Counted from the stretch's first letter, positions 45,677 through 55,452 are shown. The stretch: DNA of 64,000 nt from an uncultured Rubritalea sp. (GCA_937923145.1 CALAJT010000015.1:110892-174891); one strand, 5' to 3'. A program made the numbers and translations. The notes: a model not told the origin generated them from the letters alone.

Positions 45677-47038
45677 CTAAAATTGCTCGGCAGCAAACGT
45701 TTCGAATTTCTTGAAAAATTCTAAGATATCAGATTTTTGCAGACGGGAATTCACAGTCACAAATCGCACGAATTTATCATCTTTAAAAGAGCCAAAGCCG
45801 ACCATTAGTTTGCCGTGGTTAGCTAGTGCATTGCAGATAGAGTCAGCAGGCACGTCCTTGTAGTTGAAGCAAACTGCTGTGGATTCTTCGTGACTGTAGA
45901 GTGTGTAGTCAGGGTGATTATTTACATAATCTCTAGCTATATCGGCAAGATTGTATAGCTGATCAATGATGGCTTCGAGTCCCTTAGTCCCGACAGATTT
46001 CCACAGTGCCCAAAACTTGAATGCGTCATTACGTCTACCGCACTGTATCGATGTTTTGCCGAGATTGTAGTCATCGCTATCGCCTTGATAAAGGTAGCTG
46101 GCATCTTGTGAGAATGAAGAAACAAGCTGTTGTTTGTGCTTAGTAAGGAATACTGAGCAGGAGAGGGGCGTGCCGAGAGCTTTGTGCGGATTGATGGTAA
46201 AAGAATCACATTTCTCAAGCCCCTTGATGAGGTGCTTATGCTTTTCGCTAAAGATTACACAGCCGCCATAGGCTCCATCCACATGGAACCAGACATTCTG
46301 ACGTTTAGCGATATCACCGATGGTATCAATATCATCAAATGTTGCTAAAACTGTGGTGCCTGCGGTCGCATTAATCAGAAAAGGATGCAGTCCATTTTCT
46401 CTATCTGCGATGATCATTCTTTCTAGAGCATCTGTGTCTAGCTTGCCATTTTCTTTTGCCGCGATATAACGAACATTTTCTCTACCTACTCCTGAGAATG
46501 AAGCATTTTTAGCGATAGAATAATGCGCTTCATCAGAGGTGTAGATGATCATCTTCTTACTCACTCCAGCCTGCTGAGCATCTGAGTCAGCGGCGTCTCG
46601 CGCCATGATGACGGACATGAAATTGCTCATAGATCCACCAGGGGCAAATGTGCCGCCACTGGTCTCAGGATCGAAGCCTATAAGTGTGCATACCTGAGCG
46701 ATAACTTCCTTTTCAATCCCAACATGCGGACCGCCTACCTTATAGGTATACATACTAATATTTAGCATCACGGAGAGTAGCTCACCGAGAGTGGCTGCAC
46801 CGAGCCTACCACCGAAAAGTTGGTTAAAAAATGATCGGCTAGCGGTGCGCGGTGTGTTGAGGACTACTTTCTCTATGAGAGCAGAAAAGTCGGCGTCCGA
46901 CATAGGATCATTCTGCACGGAGAGATCAAAATTCTCCACCATATCCTCTGGCGCACCGAGCTTGACCACTGGATCTAGCTCTTCCATAGCGAGTAGGGAG
47001 TCTACAATCTTGTTAAATATTTCTAATTCTTTTTTCAT
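45677..47038 (-). CDS. Pyridoxal-phosphate group II amino acid decarboxylase
   Basis: The PLP-binding lysine lies in FTINPHKALGTPLSC near residue 286 and the cofactor-site Asp in WFHVDGAYGG near 253. SGGTFAPGGSMSNFM near 129 is the usual phosphate-binding region. At 453 residues it matches glutamate/cysteine-sulfinate/aspartate decarboxylases. The substrate cannot be chosen from sequence by eye; acidic amino acids are most likely. It lies upstream of nothing obviously related (trpS follows upstream on the same strand). Confidence 0.85.
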   Translation of the reverse strand: MKKELEIFNKIVDSLLAMEELDPVVKLGAPEDMVENFDLSVQNDPMSDADFSALIEKVVLNTPRTASRSFFNQLFGGRLGAATLGELLSVMLNISMYTYKVGGPHVGIEKEVIAQVCTLIGFDPETSGGTFAPGGSMSNFMSVIMARDAADSDAQQAGVSKKMIIYTSDEAHYSIAKNASFSGVGRENVRYIAAKENGKLDTDALERMIIADRENGLHPFLINATAGTTVLATFDDIDTIGDIAKRQNVWFHVDGAYGGCVIFSEKHKHLIKGLEKCDSFTINPHKALGTPLSCSVFLTKHKQQLVSSFSQDASYLYQGDSDDYNLGKTSIQCGRRNDAFKFWALWKSVGTKGLEAIIDQLYNLADIARDYVNNHPDYTLYSHEESTAVCFNYKDVPADSICNALANHGKLMVGFGSFKDDKFVRFVTVNSRLQKSDILEFFKKFETFAAEQF

Positions 47039-47089
47039 CGAGAGGTTTAGTAATATAGAGGCATTGGAGAGAAGGTTATTCCAGATACT

Positions 47090-48064
47090 TTAGCGTAGTC
47101 CGACAGCCTTTTTAACTCTTTCAAGGACTTTAGAAGATTCCTCACGAGCCTTCTCTGCTCCTTTAGAAATGACTTGCTGAATGTAATCTAAATTGTTTTC
47201 TAACTCCTCGCGCTTCGCTCTAACAGACTCAAATTTTTCCCAATAAGCGTCGAATAACTGTTGTTTAAAATGACCGTAACCCATGCCTTGCTCACCTGAG
47301 AGACCGTGCTCATCGATCATGGTCTGCACCGCAGTTTCATCTGCGAAAAGTTTATACAGAGCGATCACAGTAGACCCATCAGTAGGCTTAGCTTCCACCA
47401 CCTCATGTGATGAAGTCACGATCTTCATGATCTGCTTACGGATTGCTTTCTTACCACCTGTTAGAGGAATAGTATTATCATAGCTCTTGCTCATCTTCTG
47501 CCCATCTAGACCAGGCACAACTGCGGTGGAATCTTTGATCTGCGCTTCTGGCATGACAACCGTGCCTTCACCGAATTTATCATTGATCTTACCTGCTAGA
47601 TCACGCGTGACTTCGAGGTGCTGTTTCTGGTCTTTTCCTACAGGAACAAGGTTAGCATCATAAAGTAAAATATCTGCTGCCATAAGCGCAGGGTAAGCGA
47701 AGAGAGCGTGGTTTGCATCGAGTCCGCGGTCGACTTTATCCTTATAAGAATGGCAGCGCTGGAGTAGTCCCATGGGGCAGACTGTAGAGAGTATCCATGC
47801 TAGCTCATTGACTTCTGGAATGTCACTTTGGCGGAATATTGTCGCCTTTTCAGGGTCGAGTCCACATGCTAGAAAGTCGATTGCGAGATCTTGCACATTA
47901 TTCTTCAAAGTAGCGGCATCGGTCATCGAAGTCATCGCATGATAGTCTGCTATGAAGTAAAATGCTTCGCCTTGATCCTGAAGTTTGACAGCAGGATCCA
48001 TCGCTCCAAAATAATTGCCTATATGTAGCTTACCGCTAGGCTGTAGTCCTGTAAGAATGCGCAT
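47090..48064 (-). CDS. trpS: Tryptophanyl-tRNA synthetase
   Basis: A class I synthetase that loads tRNA-Trp. The HIGH-type motif reads GKLHIGNYFGA (about residues 11-21) and the KMSKS loop GQKMSKSYDN lies near 194. It has 324 residues, the bacterial norm, and a charged helical C-terminus. A GTP- or tryptophan-responsive leader is not evident in the 130 bases upstream; that space holds the terminator of the preceding gene. Confidence 0.96.
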   Translation of the reverse strand: MRILTGLQPSGKLHIGNYFGAMDPAVKLQDQGEAFYFIADYHAMTSMTDAATLKNNVQDLAIDFLACGLDPEKATIFRQSDIPEVNELAWILSTVCPMGLLQRCHSYKDKVDRGLDANHALFAYPALMAADILLYDANLVPVGKDQKQHLEVTRDLAGKINDKFGEGTVVMPEAQIKDSTAVVPGLDGQKMSKSYDNTIPLTGGKKAIRKQIMKIVTSSHEVVEAKPTDGSTVIALYKLFADETAVQTMIDEHGLSGEQGMGYGHFKQQLFDAYWEKFESVRAKREELENNLDYIQQVISKGAEKAREESSKVLERVKKAVGLR

Positions 48065-48137
48065 GTCAGTGGTCTACCCCAACCAGCCTTATAATGCAAC
48101 TACGAGCAGTCTAACAGATGTGTTTTTCCTGACTCAT

Positions 48138-48172
48138 AAAAAAGCGCCCATCTGAGTAGATGCACGCTTTTG
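48138..48172 (-). terminator. Intrinsic terminator after the glycine-rich membrane protein gene
   Basis: On the minus strand AAAAGCGTGCATCT folds with AGATGGGCGCTTTT, and the stem runs into TTTTTT. It is 30 bases beyond the stop codon at 48202 and separates that gene from trpS. Confidence 0.85.
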
Positions 48173-48201
48173 GAAGATTGATGATGTAAAATATAAAAAG
48201 T

Positions 48202-48483
48202 CTACTTCTTAAGAATCATATTCTTGATGAAGCCGATAACAGTGAAGAGTATGCCACCACCAGCTGCGCCAGCCGCTGCCACGTCACCAGTAGGATCACC
48301 TGTTAGACCGCCAAGTATACCGTCAAGCCCTGGGATGCTTCCCATCTGACCAAGTCCACCCAGTAGTCCACCGAGTCCACCGGTAAGGAGGTTGCCTAAT
48401 TTCCCCATGCTAAGTCTTTTGACTGCTCCACCGATTCCGCCGCCACTAAGTAGCCCTGTAATAATACTAATAATTAAGTCCAT
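48202..48483 (-). CDS. Small glycine-rich membrane protein
   Basis: The 93-residue product has hydrophobic ends (LIISIITGLLSGGGIGG and GGGILFTVIGFIKNMIL) around a Gly/Leu-rich middle (LLTGGLGGLLGGLGQMG). This layout is shared by a widespread family of small bacterial proteins without known function, which resemble glycine-zipper membrane proteins. It is monocistronic, with its own terminator. Assignment is by general pattern. Confidence 0.65.
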   Translation of the reverse strand: MDLIISIITGLLSGGGIGGAVKRLSMGKLGNLLTGGLGGLLGGLGQMGSIPGLDGILGGLTGDPTGDVAAAGAAGGGILFTVIGFIKNMILKK

Positions 48484-48607
48484 TTCATAATGATCCTTGG
48501 CAGATTGCTCTGATTTGTCAATTTAACTTACCGTAGTCAATTTAAGGTTTCTTAAATTTAAATCACTTTTGCTTTCCCACATCAACTCAGGTGTGTTTAT
48601 CTAGATC

Positions 48608-49870
48608 ATGAGAGAAGATTTATTGAGGCACCCAGTATTTAAGATGGCTGCAGAGCAGTTTGATCGGTCTGCAGATTTCCTGAAATTAACCGAAGACGTC
48701 CGTGAGCGCTGTAAATGGCCGAAGCGCCTGATCACAGTGACTATACCGATCAAGCGCGATAGTGGAAAAACGGAAGTCCTCTTCGGCTATCGAGTGCAGC
48801 ACCACCTCAGCCGTGGTCCAGTCAAAGGAGGATTACGCTTCCACCCGAATGTCGACTTAGGCGAAGTAGCCGCTCTGGCTATGTGGATGAACTGGAAATG
48901 CGCGCTCATGGGGCTACCCTTCGGTGGCGGAAAAGGTGGAGTAGCGTGTGATCCTAGGACGATGAGTAATCATGAATTAGAAAATGTAACGCGTAGATAC
49001 ACCTCCGAAATCCTCCCATTCATAGGACCAGAAACAGACGTCATGGCTCCAGACATGGGTACCAATGAGCAGACTATGGCATGGATCACAGACGTCTACG
49101 CCACACATGCAGGACATCTAGTGCCTAGCATAGTTACAGGCAAACCAGTCATTTTACAAGGCTCAGAAGGTAGAACAGAAGCCACTGGACATGGCGTAGC
49201 ATTCCTAGCAGCTAGAGCCCTAAAGCGCCTAAATAGTAAAGTGAAAGAACCTACAGCGATCGTCCAAGGATTCGGTAACGTAGGCTCACATGCAGCACGT
49301 ACTCTAGAATCATACGGGATAAAAGTAATCGCAGTTTCAGATGTGACAGGTGCTATCCATGCTGCCGATGGGCTCTCTATTTCCGACCTGATGGACCATG
49401 TAGCGAAGACAGGATCTGTCAAAGACTTCCCAGGATCAGAAGTAGTAAATCCTGATGCTATGCTTACAATGAAATGCTCTATTCTAATCCCAGCAGCACT
49501 CGAACGCGTGATCGACGAGAGCAATGCAGCTGATCTGCAGTGCGTAATTCTAGCAGAGGGAGCCAATGGACCTACTACCACAAAAGCAGATGCAATCATC
49601 GAGAAGCGAGGCGACATATTCCTCATCCCAGACATCCTCTGTAATGCTGGTGGTGTGACCTGTTCCTACTTCGAGTGGGTGCAGAATCTCCAGCGTTTCC
49701 AATGGTCTAAACAAGAGGTGCTGAGTAAACTGGACACCATGATGGCACAGGCATTTGACCGTGTAGTATCCTTTGCAGAACGAAACGAAATCCCTATTCG
49801 TGTGGCGGCACTATCACTAGGAATAAAAGAAGTCGCAGACGTGAAATCTCAGCGCGGTCTCTACCCATAA
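48608..49870 (+). CDS. gdhA: Glutamate dehydrogenase (Glu/Leu/Phe/Val family)
   Basis: The enzyme interconverts glutamate and 2-oxoglutarate plus ammonium with NAD(P). The catalytic Lys lies in MGLPFGGGKGGVACDP near residue 100, the upstream K in GPVKGGLRFHP, and the nucleotide-binding motif is VQGFGNVGSHAA near 224. The 420-residue length matches the small hexameric class of Thermotoga or Bacillus RocG type. Amino-acid specificity is inferred; a leucine or valine dehydrogenase would be shorter. Confidence 0.9.
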   Translation: MREDLLRHPVFKMAAEQFDRSADFLKLTEDVRERCKWPKRLITVTIPIKRDSGKTEVLFGYRVQHHLSRGPVKGGLRFHPNVDLGEVAALAMWMNWKCALMGLPFGGGKGGVACDPRTMSNHELENVTRRYTSEILPFIGPETDVMAPDMGTNEQTMAWITDVYATHAGHLVPSIVTGKPVILQGSEGRTEATGHGVAFLAARALKRLNSKVKEPTAIVQGFGNVGSHAARTLESYGIKVIAVSDVTGAIHAADGLSISDLMDHVAKTGSVKDFPGSEVVNPDAMLTMKCSILIPAALERVIDESNAADLQCVILAEGANGPTTTKADAIIEKRGDIFLIPDILCNAGGVTCSYFEWVQNLQRFQWSKQEVLSKLDTMMAQAFDRVVSFAERNEIPIRVAALSLGIKEVADVKSQRGLYP

Positions 49871-49871
49871 G

Positions 49872-51080
49872 CTAGACTGTCTTCTCGTAGAGCAAAAGCG
49901 GATCTGCTGGCTGATAGGCGCCGGCAGTTCTCTCAACGAGCCTTTCCCAGACTTCTTCACCACTCAAGATGTCTACCTCGATTCGTAGGAAATACACATC
50001 CACGTCCAGCTCTGTGGGCCTAGGAAAGCGTACTGCATCCTTCTCGGTAGTTACGATGATATCCGTATCGCGTCGCATACAGCGGTTCATGAATTTATCG
50101 ATATCCTTCTGAGTGAATTGATAGTGATCTGAGAAGGTACGGTGGAATAAAACATCAGCACCGAGGTCAGTGAGCTTCTCCTCGAAACTCATAGGCACAG
50201 CAATCCCACTGATCGCAGCCACAAACTTTCCTTTGAGAAATGTGAGCGGCTTAATCTCACCAGTGAAGACATTCTCCAGCTGCACAGGACCGTGTGTGCA
50301 CTCGATTATTTCAGCTACTTTATTATGCTTTCTAATCTTTTTTATCAGAGCTTTATTACCAGCGTGATAACATTTAGTGATGAAAATATAGTCCGCACGG
50401 CAGAGACTCCTAGGCGGTTCACGAAGCGTTCCCCGTGGAATCATAGCTCCCGTTCCCCAGGGGCTGTTAGAGTCTACCAATACCACATCAATACTATGAG
50501 AGAGTTTCAGAAATTGCATCCCATCATCAATTAGCAAGATATCACAATTTAGCTCATTAATCGCGAATTTTCCGGCTTTGACACGATCTCTATCTACGAC
50601 TACAGCCACCTCATCTAAGTTCTTAGCTAGCATGTAAGGCTCATCACCAGCGTACTGCACATCTAGGTCTAGGCCTGTCCCGGCACTAACCACTTTTGGC
50701 ATATCTTCTGGATCGATATTCTCGCCAGTATGCTGGCTGACCCACTCCTGTTTTTTTTCTAAATCTTTACTCTTATAGCCACGGCTTAAAATAGCCACTT
50801 TCTTGCCGCGGTCACGTAGCGTCTTAGCAAATAGCTCTACTACTGGTGTCTTACCTGTGCCTCCCATCGTAATATTACCTATACTGATGACCATGGTCCC
50901 CAGATGAGCTTGTTGTTTATAGCCTTTACGAAATAGCCTTAGCCGCACCATTACCAGACCTCTGAAGAGCCATGAAAATCCCCTTAGGAGGATTCGCATC
51001 AGAGTAGCTCGGAAGCCTTTGGCTCTGCCAAAAATAACATCTTCTCCCCACTTTTCGAATTCTTTTTGCTGCTCACTCAT
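49872..51080 (-). CDS. lpxK: Tetraacyldisaccharide 4'-kinase
   Basis: LpxK phosphorylates the lipid A precursor at the inner membrane, which implies a lipopolysaccharide-bearing outer membrane. The P-loop is [16 protein letters not shown] near residue 87, the Walker B region [13 protein letters not shown] near 200, and the end contains [11 protein letters not shown]. Its 402 residues are longer than E. coli LpxK (328) because of an N-terminal extension of about 60 basic and hydrophobic residues. It is convergent with gdhA with a 1-bp gap. Confidence 0.93.
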   Translation of the reverse strand: MSEQQKEFEKWGEDVIFGRAKGFRATLMRILLRGFSWLFRGLVMVRLRLFRKGYKQQAHLGTMVISIGNITMGGTGKTPVVELFAKTLRDRGKKVAILSRGYKSKDLEKKQEWVSQHTGENIDPEDMPKVVSAGTGLDLDVQYAGDEPYMLAKNLDEVAVVVDRDRVKAGKFAINELNCDILLIDDGMQFLKLSHSIDVVLVDSNSPWGTGAMIPRGTLREPPRSLCRADYIFITKCYHAGNKALIKKIRKHNKVAEIIECTHGPVQLENVFTGEIKPLTFLKGKFVAAISGIAVPMSFEEKLTDLGADVLFHRTFSDHYQFTQKDIDKFMNRCMRRDTDIIVTTEKDAVRFPRPTELDVDVYFLRIEVDILSGEEVWERLVERTAGAYQPADPLLLYEKTV

Positions 51081-51194
51081 GCGCTGAAGACATAAACTAC
51101 TTTTTGCAGATCAGAAAAGCGAGCGTAATTAAATCCTCATACAAGAGTTTAACATACTTTACATATCTCAATAGTGGAGTAAATTAGAAATGCT

Positions 51195-51434
51195 ATGAAT
51201 AAACAACTTTTCCTACTAGCGACCATGCCCATTCTATCCTGCTCCTTAATGTCTTGCGGCACTATTGGAGGAGTCGGTAAGGATCTCCAAGTGCTAGGCT
51301 CATCTATGGAGAAGGCAGAACATAAGCGACTATTTTCAAAAAATAAACCAGCAACTCAAAATGGAGCTATAGACCCAGCGACACTGAATCCTGATATTAT
51401 GAATCAGGCTTACCCTGACTATCCAGCTCAATAA
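51195..51434 (+). CDS. Entericidin-like small lipoprotein
   Basis: The 79-residue product has a lipoprotein signal ending LMSCGTIGG (lipobox Cys near residue 21). This is followed by the pattern GVGKDLQVLGSSMEKA, which resembles the C-G-T-x-G-x-G-x-D-x-x-x-x-G motif of entericidin A/B lipoproteins. Entericidins are small cell-envelope toxins or antidotes in E. coli. Here a polar tail extends it beyond the usual 45-50 residues. The family link is tentative. Confidence 0.55.
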   Translation: MNKQLFLLATMPILSCSLMSCGTIGGVGKDLQVLGSSMEKAEHKRLFSKNKPATQNGAIDPATLNPDIMNQAYPDYPAQ

Positions 51435-51443
51435 TATTCAGCT

Positions 51444-53003
51444 TTATGGATTCAAAAACAAATGAATCTTTTCTGCTGTGCTTGGACCAATTCCCTTAAT
51501 TTTTCTTAGATCAGCCATACTAGCAGTTTTAATTTTAGCAACCGTCCCAAACTCAGTAAGCAGGATCTGTTTACGTCCTTGGGTCATTCCTGGGCAGTCA
51601 TCTAACAGACTCTCTTTCATGCGTTTACTGAGAAGTAATTCATTGTAGAGATTTGCATAGCGGTGAGCCTCATCACGCATTCGCTGCATCAATTTTAAAG
51701 CACCATCGCCGTGGTCTATTCTTAGTGATTCGCTCTTACCAGGGAAGAATATCTCCTCGTGCTGCTTCGCTAATCCTATAATCGGTAGATCGTGCAACTT
51801 TAAAGCAGTCAGCTCATTATGCGAAGCCGAGAGCTGACCTTTACCACCATCTACGATCACCAGATCAGGTAGAAATAATGGGCTTTTTCCTTTATCCCGT
51901 AGATCATATAGTAGCTCAGTTAACTCTAGTTGCGAATGCTCAGCCTCCTGCGGATTAGCACGTAAGTTTTCCGCAATAATCCTAGAATACCTTCTCCGAA
52001 CCACCTCAGCCATAGAGGCAAAATCATCTTGCCCTTCCACTGTCTTAATCCGATATCTACGGTAATTAGCATTATCTGGCACACCGTCTAGAAATCTAAC
52101 CATAGAGGCTACGATATGAGTAGTAGATACATTTGAAATATCGAAACACTCCATTACCGAAGGCGGCTTGCCGAGACCTAAATACTCGCCTAGAGCAATC
52201 ATATCCTCTTTAGGCACTACCGTTGTAGGCATAGACTTTCCATACGCAAACTGCCTTGCAGGGCTAGTCGTCTTCTCTAGATTTTCAATGATATCTCTCA
52301 GCTCCGCAGCCTTCTCAAACTCCATATCAACAGACGCTTGACTCATCTGTATCTTCAGATTTTTAAGCTTATCACGGCGACCTTTACCCCCTAGCAAAGC
52401 ACAGGCATCTTGGATGCGTATCCGATAATCTGCCGCAGAAACATCACCTACAAACTGCTCCCCATGATGCCTATTGAGTACCTCGCTCACCTCGTGAAAT
52501 CCAATCTCGCCTTCCTGCTTAGGCGCCTGCTTCCAAAGCCCGAACTCCTGCCTCAACCATTCTAAAGTAATCTTCAGTGCCCTGGAGTGCACGAAAGGAC
52601 CAAAATACTTATAGTGATCATTCTTCTTAATCCTCGTAAGCTCGAAAATAGGATATTCATCTGCCAGATTGATCCTCACCATGAAATACCGTTTATCATC
52701 TTTCAGGGCGATATTATATCGAGGTCGGTATTCCTTAATCAACTTCGATTCTAAGATTAGCGCCTCCTTCTCATTCCTCACCACATGAGTCTCAAAATCC
52801 CAAATAGAATCAATCAATGCCCGTGTCTTTAAATCAACCCGATTCTTCCTAGAAGGCATAAAATAAGAGCTTAGCCGCTTTCGTAAAATCTTCGCCTTAC
52901 CCACATAAATCACATGCCCCAGACGATCCCGCATGATGTAGACCCCAGGCTGCAATGGCACCGTATGCATCCGCGCTCTAAGCTCTGGTAATTTAATAGA
53001 CAT
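51444..53003 (-). CDS. uvrC: Excinuclease ABC subunit C
   Basis: UvrC makes both incisions in nucleotide excision repair. The N-terminal GIY-YIG nuclease reads GVYIMRDRLGHVIYVGKAK (about 20-38) and a UVR motif lies near 215-245. The RNase H-like domain begins ECFDISN near 286, with VDGGKGQL near 379, and a tandem helix-hairpin-helix ends the protein (KIKGIGPSTAEKI). The 519 residues are short of E. coli's 610, with the missing part in the linkers, while catalytic blocks are intact. Confidence 0.95.
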   Translation of the reverse strand: MSIKLPELRARMHTVPLQPGVYIMRDRLGHVIYVGKAKILRKRLSSYFMPSRKNRVDLKTRALIDSIWDFETHVVRNEKEALILESKLIKEYRPRYNIALKDDKRYFMVRINLADEYPIFELTRIKKNDHYKYFGPFVHSRALKITLEWLRQEFGLWKQAPKQEGEIGFHEVSEVLNRHHGEQFVGDVSAADYRIRIQDACALLGGKGRRDKLKNLKIQMSQASVDMEFEKAAELRDIIENLEKTTSPARQFAYGKSMPTTVVPKEDMIALGEYLGLGKPPSVMECFDISNVSTTHIVASMVRFLDGVPDNANYRRYRIKTVEGQDDFASMAEVVRRRYSRIIAENLRANPQEAEHSQLELTELLYDLRDKGKSPLFLPDLVIVDGGKGQLSASHNELTALKLHDLPIIGLAKQHEEIFFPGKSESLRIDHGDGALKLMQRMRDEAHRYANLYNELLLSKRMKESLLDDCPGMTQGRKQILLTEFGTVAKIKTASMADLRKIKGIGPSTAEKIHLFLNP

Positions 53004-53084
53004 GGTTCATCAAAACTAGATTTGCAATGCAAGCACCTCAACTACTAATTTACAAATTTACCCAATTACTAAGCAACGAGTAAG

Positions 53085-53543
53085 CTACCCACGGTTAAAC
53101 TTAGAAACCTCACGCAGAGCTTCACGCATCTCCACCTTATCTCTAAGAGCATGGCGTTTATCCGCATGAGTTTTACCCTTAGCTAAGCCGATCTCTACTT
53201 TGACCTTCTTACCCTTCCAATACATCCGCAGACACACCAGCGTCTCACCGCTTTGAGCAGTAAGTTGATCTATCTTCAGAATTTCTGCCTTGTGAGCTAA
53301 AAGTCTACGTGGACGACGAGTCAAATGCTGAAAATACTCACCAGCGGTCTCCCAGGGCTGAATACTACAACCATGAAGAATAAGTTGTCCCTTATCCACA
53401 CGGGCAAATGCATCGGAGATATTAACCGCCCCAGCTCGGATAGATTTCACCTCAGTTCCCTTAAGCTCTATCCCACACTCGTAAGTATCTAGGATCAGAT
53501 ATTCATGACGCGCTTTCCTGTTTTTAGAAATATCTGCACTCAT
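53085..53543 (-). CDS. smpB: SsrA-binding protein SmpB
   Basis: SmpB binds tmRNA and brings it to stalled ribosomes. The 152-residue protein starts with NRKARHEYLILDTYECGIELKG (about 7-28), has DAFARV and a conserved basic C-terminus (KGKTHADKRHALRDK). The tmRNA gene ssrA is not recognised in the window. It lies between uvrC and rpoZ, all on the minus strand. Confidence 0.96.
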   Translation of the reverse strand: MSADISKNRKARHEYLILDTYECGIELKGTEVKSIRAGAVNISDAFARVDKGQLILHGCSIQPWETAGEYFQHLTRRPRRLLAHKAEILKIDQLTAQSGETLVCLRMYWKGKKVKVEIGLAKGKTHADKRHALRDKVEMREALREVSKFNRG

Positions 53544-53600
53544 GATTTAGGGGAGGTAATTTAGCTCAATAACTCTAGGAGTGTGAGCTAATAAAATTGA

Positions 53601-53900
53601 TTACTCAGCAGGTGTGTCAAGCTCTACTAGCTTTAATTTACCCTCAATGATTTCAGTAAGAGCTATATCAGCTACTCCCATAGATGGCATAGCATCAATG
53701 AGTGGTGACCTGCCAGAATTTAGCTGGCGGACGCGCTGTGAAACGAGATTGATAAGAACTTGTGGATCTTTAATGATCTCTGCTGCTTCGTCGACGAGTG
53801 CGCTTTTCATAGGTGTAATGGGAAATCTGCTAGATGGCCTAGGTTGTCCAAACGGAACAATGTTATCAACATCAGATTCGTTTGATCGGTTTTTAGCCAC
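53601..53900 (-). CDS. rpoZ: RNA polymerase omega subunit
   Basis: The small omega subunit helps assemble RNA polymerase. The central part LINLVSQRVRQLNSGRSPLI (about 50-69) and ADIALTEIIEGKL (about 77-89) match the omega core. At 99 residues it has an N-terminal extension of about 30 polar residues compared with E. coli's region order. It is transcribed toward smpB. Confidence 0.88.
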   Translation of the reverse strand: MAKNRSNESDVDNIVPFGQPRPSSRFPITPMKSALVDEAAEIIKDPQVLINLVSQRVRQLNSGRSPLIDAMPSMGVADIALTEIIEGKLKLVELDTPAE

Positions 53901-54105
53901 AGTAAGAGTAAATTATATATAGTTGGTGGTTATAGAACAAGAGATTCTACAGCCAGACGGATTCGTCATAAAACACACAACTTGCACAATTTCAAGTCTA
54001 ATATGAAAAATTAATTGAATCTATCAAGAAAAAGGATTGCAACCCCCGCATTAGCTGTCTAGCTTCGCCATCGATTCAACGTAATCGTGATCAACTAAAA
54101 TACAC

Positions 54106-54195
54106 GGACAGGTGTCAGAGTGGTCGAATGAGCTCGCCTGGAAAGCGGGTGTGCTAGTAATAGTACCGTGGGTTCGAATCCCACCCTGTCTGCCA
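54106..54195 (+). tRNA. tRNA-Ser (anticodon GGA)
   Basis: A 90-base class II tRNA: acceptor GGACAGG with CCTGTCT, anticodon stem CTCGC with GCGGG around CTGGAAA, a long variable arm (TGCTAGTAATAGTA) and T arm GTGGGTTCGAATCCCAC. The encoded end is GCCA. It reads serine codons UCC and UCU. Confidence 0.95.
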
Positions 54196-54230
54196 TCACC
54201 CCAGTTCTGTAATGCAGAGCTGGGGTGATG
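54194..54230 (+). terminator. Hairpin terminator of tRNA-Ser
   Basis: CATCACCCCAGTTCTG pairs with CAGAGCTGGGGTGATG along 16 bp with one G-T pair and a short loop. It overlaps the tRNA's CCA end. It is followed by only three T residues, so it may act mainly as a processing or stability hairpin. Confidence 0.7.
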
Positions 54231-54304
54231 GTGTTTGATGGAGTGATGAGAACGCAGGAATTCATTAACTTTCTAGCTTGTTACTGCATTTAGCTTCTGT
54301 AGAT

Positions 54305-54310
54305 TATAAT
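54305..54310 (+). promoter_or_regulatory. Perfect -10 box 5 bases before the lipoprotein start codon
   Basis: TATAAT ends at 54310 and the ATG is at 54316. A weak -35 (TTACTG at 54281-54286) lies 18 bp upstream. Transcription would start at the start codon. Confidence 0.55.
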
Positions 54311-54315
54311 CTGTT

Positions 54316-54783
54316 ATGAAAAACTTATTTTTAATCCTCCCTCTCTACTTATTCTTCTTAGTTTCCTGCGATAGTGGTTCGTCTGACTCGTTGTCCAGTA
54401 GCATTGGTAACTCTGAGGTAGATCCTAGATTACAGGTTTATCTTGATGAATTCCTTACGGAGGCGGACCGAAGGGGGGTGACCGTGAATGGAAATCGCTT
54501 GAGCACATTGAGTATTCAATTCGGGGAGTTGGAGTCTGGGACACTAGGGATCTGTTCTTCAAGTAGCAGGGAGAATGTGATTACGGTTAGCACTGAAGCT
54601 ACCGAAGATCAATTCAGATGGGTAGTCGTCCATGAGCTTGGCCATTGTATTCTGAGAATGGAACATAGAGATAATACACTCAGTGCAATGAACTCAGCAC
54701 TGAGTCTGAGGAGGCTTGATAGTCTTGGTGAGGAAGCCGTTTATAATGAATTTTTCCAAGAGAGATTTTTTGAGGCCTATTAG
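54316..54783 (+). CDS. Lipoprotein with a metzincin-like zinc-protease motif
   Basis: A lipoprotein signal ends FFLVSCDSGSS (Cys at about residue 18). The domain contains HELGHCILRMEH, an HExxH motif with a further His at spacing x6 instead of the metzincin x5, followed by SAMNSAL resembling a Met-turn. Similar HELGHC-x-L-x-R-x-H lipoproteins are common in Bacteroidota. It has 155 residues. It probably is a zinc-binding envelope protein, but protease activity and substrate are unknown. It stands alone after tRNA-Ser. Confidence 0.65.
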   Translation: MKNLFLILPLYLFFLVSCDSGSSDSLSSSIGNSEVDPRLQVYLDEFLTEADRRGVTVNGNRLSTLSIQFGELESGTLGICSSSSRENVITVSTEATEDQFRWVVVHELGHCILRMEHRDNTLSAMNSALSLRRLDSLGEEAVYNEFFQERFFEAY

Positions 54784-54846
54784 TATTTGAGTGAGAGTAT
54801 AGAAACTGAGTTTGACATACTCCTGATCAGTTACAGGTTATTAATT

Positions 54847-55452
54847 ATGAAAAGACTATTGATTCCCGCTTGGCTTTTGATCTCTCTAGGAACATTGAAT
54901 GCCTTACCTGATATTGATAAGGCTAATATTGAGAAGCAGGCGCCTAAATATATTGCAGAAGCTCCGTTGCCCAAAGGTTGGCCAGCACCGGGATCATTTT
55001 ATAAGGTCACTGAAAAGAAATTTCCAGCTTACAGAGCCGCTTATACCAAAGGCTCATTCCAAGGTTTTGCCTTTATGCGCCTTTTCAAGCACATCCAACG
55101 GAACAAAATCCCGATGACTTCTCCAGTAGAAATGGATATGAATAAGAAGGAAAATAGCCTCAATATGGAAGCTATGGGATTTCTCTATCAAAATACAGAA
55201 GTGGGGAAAACAGGTATGGATGGCAAAAAAATCGAGGTGCGTGATATCCCTGCGATGCAGACACTCAGCTATACTTGGCAGGGGAAGAATAACTCTAAGA
55301 ATCTCGATATGGCTAGATCTGCTCTAGAATTAGAACTACAGAAGCATGGCAAGAAGACTGACGACTTCCGCGTTCTAGGTTACAATGGTCCAGGAGTTTC
55401 TAATGATAAAAAGACTTGGGAAATGTTAGCGGTATTACCCACTAAGAAGTAA
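54847..55452 (+). CDS. SOUL-family heme-binding-like secreted protein
   Basis: The 201-residue protein has a signal peptide (1-18, LNALPD) and the SOUL/HBP pattern: FPAYRAAYTKGSFQGFAFMR, the HIQRNKIPMTSPVEMDM strand-turn (about 88-104, with the T-S-P-V motif) and a final LQKHGKKTDDFRVLGYNGP. SOUL proteins bind heme or related tetrapyrroles. I place the start at ATG 54847, which begins the signal peptide; a TTG 60 bp upstream adds an unlikely leader. Confidence 0.85.
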   Translation: MKRLLIPAWLLISLGTLNALPDIDKANIEKQAPKYIAEAPLPKGWPAPGSFYKVTEKKFPAYRAAYTKGSFQGFAFMRLFKHIQRNKIPMTSPVEMDMNKKENSLNMEAMGFLYQNTEVGKTGMDGKKIEVRDIPAMQTLSYTWQGKNNSKNLDMARSALELELQKHGKKTDDFRVLGYNGPGVSNDKKTWEMLAVLPTKK

